The position numbers and the translations under genes are program-made. A stretch of DNA of 64,000 nucleotides from an uncultured Algibacter sp. (GTDB lineage Bacteria > Bacteroidota > Bacteroidia > Flavobacteriales > Flavobacteriaceae): NCBI RefSeq assembly GCF_947487605.1, contig NZ_CANKXK010000005.1:124001-188000 (forward strand), written 5' to 3'. This document shows positions 63,981 through 64,000 of the stretch, in pieces; the stretch's first letter is position 1, and every line of letters begins with the position of its first letter. The notes under the pieces are model-generated. The model had not been told where the DNA came from. It saw only the letters and a program-made list of their open reading frames with translations, and searched no databases.

Positions 63981-64000
63981 ATTAACAAAACAATGAGTAG

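Overview
The window comes from an AT-rich chromosome of the Bacteroidota, almost certainly family Flavobacteriaceae. The evidence is a type IX secretion / gliding adhesin locus (SprC, SprD, giant SprB, SprF), T9SS sorting domains of both type A and type B, promoter -7 elements of the TAnnTTTG form (clearest before pheT and the SRP RNA), weak Shine-Dalgarno sequences, a bacillithiol-type YtxJ protein, and short dispersed repeats typical of this family. The genus cannot be fixed from sequence reading alone. No tRNA, rRNA, CRISPR array, prophage or intact insertion sequence was seen.

Layout. 1-9.5 kb holds housekeeping genes (recG, pheT) mixed with envelope genes (a DUF2911/TPR protein, a lysine/glutamate-rich secreted coiled-coil protein with a small lipoprotein, a PAP2 phosphatase, a cyclase-family lipoprotein). 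9.5-16.3 kb holds an ABC-F ATPase, a thioredoxin-fold lipoprotein without its CxxC, a transaldolase-like aldolase, an SDR oxidoreductase, the SRP RNA and a beta-propeller glutaminyl cyclase. 16.3-33.5 kb is the gliding adhesin cluster, read on the minus strand, with a 3.5-thousand-residue SprB-like protein at its centre. 34.5-38 kb is a large secreted metzincin protease with a T9SS sorting domain. 38-46.5 kb carries mnmE, a TlpA-like thioredoxin, CvfB, DUF2853, a menaquinone group (thioesterase, menF, menD), a decayed GNAT acetyltransferase gene and ytxJ. 46.7-53.3 kb carries clpB and nucleoside salvage (deoC-deoD), with a second, catalytically degenerate deoC paralogue nearby. 53.3-60.3 kb carries the 5-oxoprolinase genes pxpABC with an aberrant Nramp-family transporter, then a YifB/ComM AAA protein. 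60.5-64 kb starts a molybdenum cofactor operon (moeA, a short ModE-like regulator, a TSUP permease, mobA, moaD) with a ModE-box-like palindrome on its promoter.

How the parts relate. SprB, SprC, SprD and SprF form one surface-adhesin export unit; the metalloprotease is another T9SS cargo. The thioesterase-menF-menD group supplies early menaquinone steps. pxpABC would cleave 5-oxoproline with ATP, and the linked transporter lacks the Nramp metal ligands, so it may carry a different substrate. The Moco operon probably regulates itself through the ModE-like protein.

Most notable observations: (1) short repeat elements read in frame inside conserved genes (mnmE clearly, recG possibly), with further copies of the mnmE element between genes; (2) a ModE-box-like 28-bp palindrome overlapping the moeA promoter, paired with a ModE that has no molybdate-binding domain; (3) a candidate small RNA of about 72 nt between comM and moeA; (4) a DeoC paralogue lacking a catalytic lysine; (5) the metal-site-less Nramp homologue in the 5-oxoprolinase operon; (6) a SprB-like adhesin with a jelly-roll-like insertion and a recently duplicated repeat unit.
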